Assembly (NCBI GenBank): GCA_034190875.2
Contig: CM067348.1
Location: 24,655,912-24,719,911, forward strand
Direction: 5' to 3'
DNA from: Urechis unicinctus
Taxonomy: Eukaryota; Annelida; Polychaeta; Xenopneusta; Urechidae
Length of the DNA stretch: 64,000 bases
How positions within the stretch are numbered: position 1 is the stretch's first letter; each line of letters starts with the position of its first letter. Below, in pieces: positions 62,504 through 64,000 of the stretch. The notes beneath the pieces were generated by a model, which saw only the letters and a program-made list of their open reading frames with translations, did not search any database and was not told the origin of the DNA. A program made the translations under genes and the position numbers.

Positions 62504-62511
62504 GGCGGCTC
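62504..62511. repeat. Candidate target-site duplication GGCGGCTC, left
   Basis: The same 8 bp recur at 62795-62802, directly outside the GC-rich inverted ends of the element at 62512-62794. Confidence 0.55.
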
Positions 62512-62794
62512 CCCGGGGGGGTGCACTTGGCCTTATTCTGGATAGGGGTGTGCCGCGGGACCTCGAAAACCCGTACCCGTCGTACAAGGTCAAAATGGCC
62601 AAAAGCATACCCCGTCGTACAAGGTATTATGCGAATGTATAGCCCCTCGTACATATTGAAGCTCAAAAACATACCCCGTCGTACAATTATGAGGCCAAAA
62701 AACCCGTCGTACAAGTCAAGAGGCCGAAAAAACATACCCCGTCGCGCGGCACATATGTACTACCTCTATACCATTAAGTGCCCCCCCCCCCGGG
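62512..62794. mobile_element. Small GC-rich inverted-repeat element with internal tandem repeats
   Basis: The left end CCCGGGGGGGTGCACTT and the inverted right end (CCCC, G run, CACTTAATGG) are similar. A second pair of inverted motifs, GTGCCGCG near 62549 and CGCGGCAC near 62744, lies inside. Between them sit about five imperfect copies of a roughly 30-40 bp unit with core ACCCCGTCGTACAA and a GGCCAAAA tail (62571-62750). Direct 8-bp repeats GGCGGCTC flank it. It looks like a MITE whose middle is a minisatellite. An 8-bp target duplication would suit a hAT-mobilised element, but G/C-rich ends make chance matches easy. It has no coding capacity. Confidence 0.65.
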
Positions 62795-62802
62795 GGCGGC
62801 TC
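62795..62802. repeat. Candidate target-site duplication GGCGGCTC, right
   Basis: Second copy of the 8 bp at 62504-62511, immediately after the closing G tract. Confidence 0.55.
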
Positions 62803-62829
62803 ACAGGTGCGATTGTGTCACAGGGGTCA

Positions 62830-64000
62830 CGACATTTGTTTGTTTGGGCCACAATAGCTTATGAGATGACATTATCAATCATTCGTTAGCACAATCCGAA
62901 ATATTGATCATATTTCAGATGATCCTTCATAATAATGTTAGATTCGTCTCCATGTTAAGGCTGCACAATCATCAGTGGTGCGTCTTGGTCCATTCTATCT
63001 GAGTAATCTATCGTCCATCCACACTCTCGTTTTAAAATTTTAACTCGATAACGTTCTGAATTGACTGCTAGCTGACATTTACTTCCGATTCGGTCATTTA
63101 ATGTCTAGATAATGTTGTCATTCACAAAAACTGTAGCTTAGAGGACAACAGCTATCAATTATATCTAATATGAACATGCAAATGGTTTTGTACCTTTGTG
63201 GCTTTTATGAGAGATGGATGCCAATTGATGATTGCCGTTAATTGTTGCTTTCATTGTATTGGAATAAGTATGTTCAAGCTGAAATGAATTCGACGTAGAA
63301 TACAATGAAGCATCAATACTGATGCCGACCAAAGAAATATCTTGGACGGTATACTGCCTTTACAGAAATGCATTGTTGACAATCAAACCATAATGCGATC
63401 GTATTGAAATGACATCCACCAGACAAACTAGCACCGGTTGTTTTTCAGAGAGATCAAACATCATCACGAGATGTGCGTCAGCGTCGCCAGATTGTACTAT
63501 GTTGCTTCCAACGGAAAGGTGTAAACTAATCATTAGGATATATTCAGCAGTTTGGGATCAGCAAGAAAGATTGGTCAATACATGGTAACAGCAACTATGC
63601 ATTGAGGAGATGGAAATTACTTTTCCAAACAAACTCGTCGCATACGGCACAGATAAACGCTCTGCATTGATTAGGCAATTTTTCTAGTTAGTGGTATTAT
63701 CTCACTCAGTATCGCTAGAGCTTTGTAGCATACAGTGGATTATCATTATAATATAACATGAATGCAGACAATAGCAAACCAACTAGGGTTGACGTTCCTC
63801 TGTGAGTCCCCACCCTTTCAAGTTATTTACCATTGTTTGCTTGTTTGGTGCAAACAAACCTCATCCAATAAGGTGCTTGTCGCTTTGCTATGGGAAGGAG
63901 ACGGACTGGAGCATGCGGAATTGCGTGGCCGGATATTAAATATTGGCTGACGCGACAAACAGGATATTCTGGGACAGGTTCTAACGGTTGATTAGAATTC
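62830..64000 (+). repeat. Dispersed repeat block R7, copy 3 (runs off the window)
   Basis: Collinear with 36280-37515 over its whole length, with small indels, and with the more decayed 28930-29700. The match is still continuing at the window edge, so the true end is not seen. Non-coding; a 62-codon frame at 63762-63950 carries no motif. Confidence 0.85.

Noticed and set aside
62571-62750. Short regularly spaced repeats as a CRISPR array
   Set aside because: Spacing is irregular, spacers resemble each other, and the run sits between inverted ends of a MITE-like element.

Overview
The window looks like nuclear DNA from an invertebrate animal, probably marine. It is AT-rich, has no bacterial-style gene packing and is mostly non-coding repeat. 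The few coding traces are split by short GT-AG introns. The mobile elements (a THAP-bearing Kolobok transposon, two LINE remnants with a third possible one, and a Polinton polymerase fragment) fit that, but I cannot name a phylum. A run of exactly 100 N at 43742-43841 marks a scaffold join.

Layout. (1) Positions 624-19060 are a direct tandem duplication of one locus: unit A (about 624-8655) and unit B (about 8656-19060). The copies are nearly identical by eye. Unit A lacks two segments present in B, about 570 bp (B 10514-11082) and about 1.86 kb (B 16317-18177). Each unit carries the same Kolobok transposon. In B it is complete from end to end (10846-14089, TTAA on both sides, inverted ends AGGGCCACTAAAA); in A its left end is lost. 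(2) Positions 18580-37700 are a mosaic of diverged non-coding repeat blocks that recur in the same order (for example 22610-25600 with 33170-35530), plus a decayed LINE near 31140-32420 and long microsatellites. (3) A minus-strand LINE deletion derivative lies at 37690-39185. (4) Positions 39200-56650 hold thinly repeated sequence with no gene I can defend, apart from a possible LINE tail at 45834-46133. (5) From 56660 to the end there is a Polinton polymerase fossil, a long perfect hairpin, a probable multi-exon host gene on the minus strand (58198-61003), a GC-rich foldback element full of short tandem repeats (62512-62794), and another copy of a block seen at 36280-37515.

The most interesting object is the Kolobok transposon. 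It carries two spliced genes that meet tail to tail with about 14 bp between their stop codons. The plus-strand gene is a THAP-domain transposase that keeps the zinc finger and the C-terminal part but has lost the middle, where the catalytic core should be. The minus-strand gene encodes an acidic N-terminus with a PYQFEP motif, then a Cys-rich module, then an Arg/Tyr-rich tail, matching in order the cytosolic 'ballast' domain of vertebrate P2X7 receptors. Both genes are decayed, and some damage is shared by A and B, so it predates the duplication.

Little of the window is likely to be expressed host gene. The best candidate, at 58198-61003, has phase-compatible exons but I do not recognise its product.
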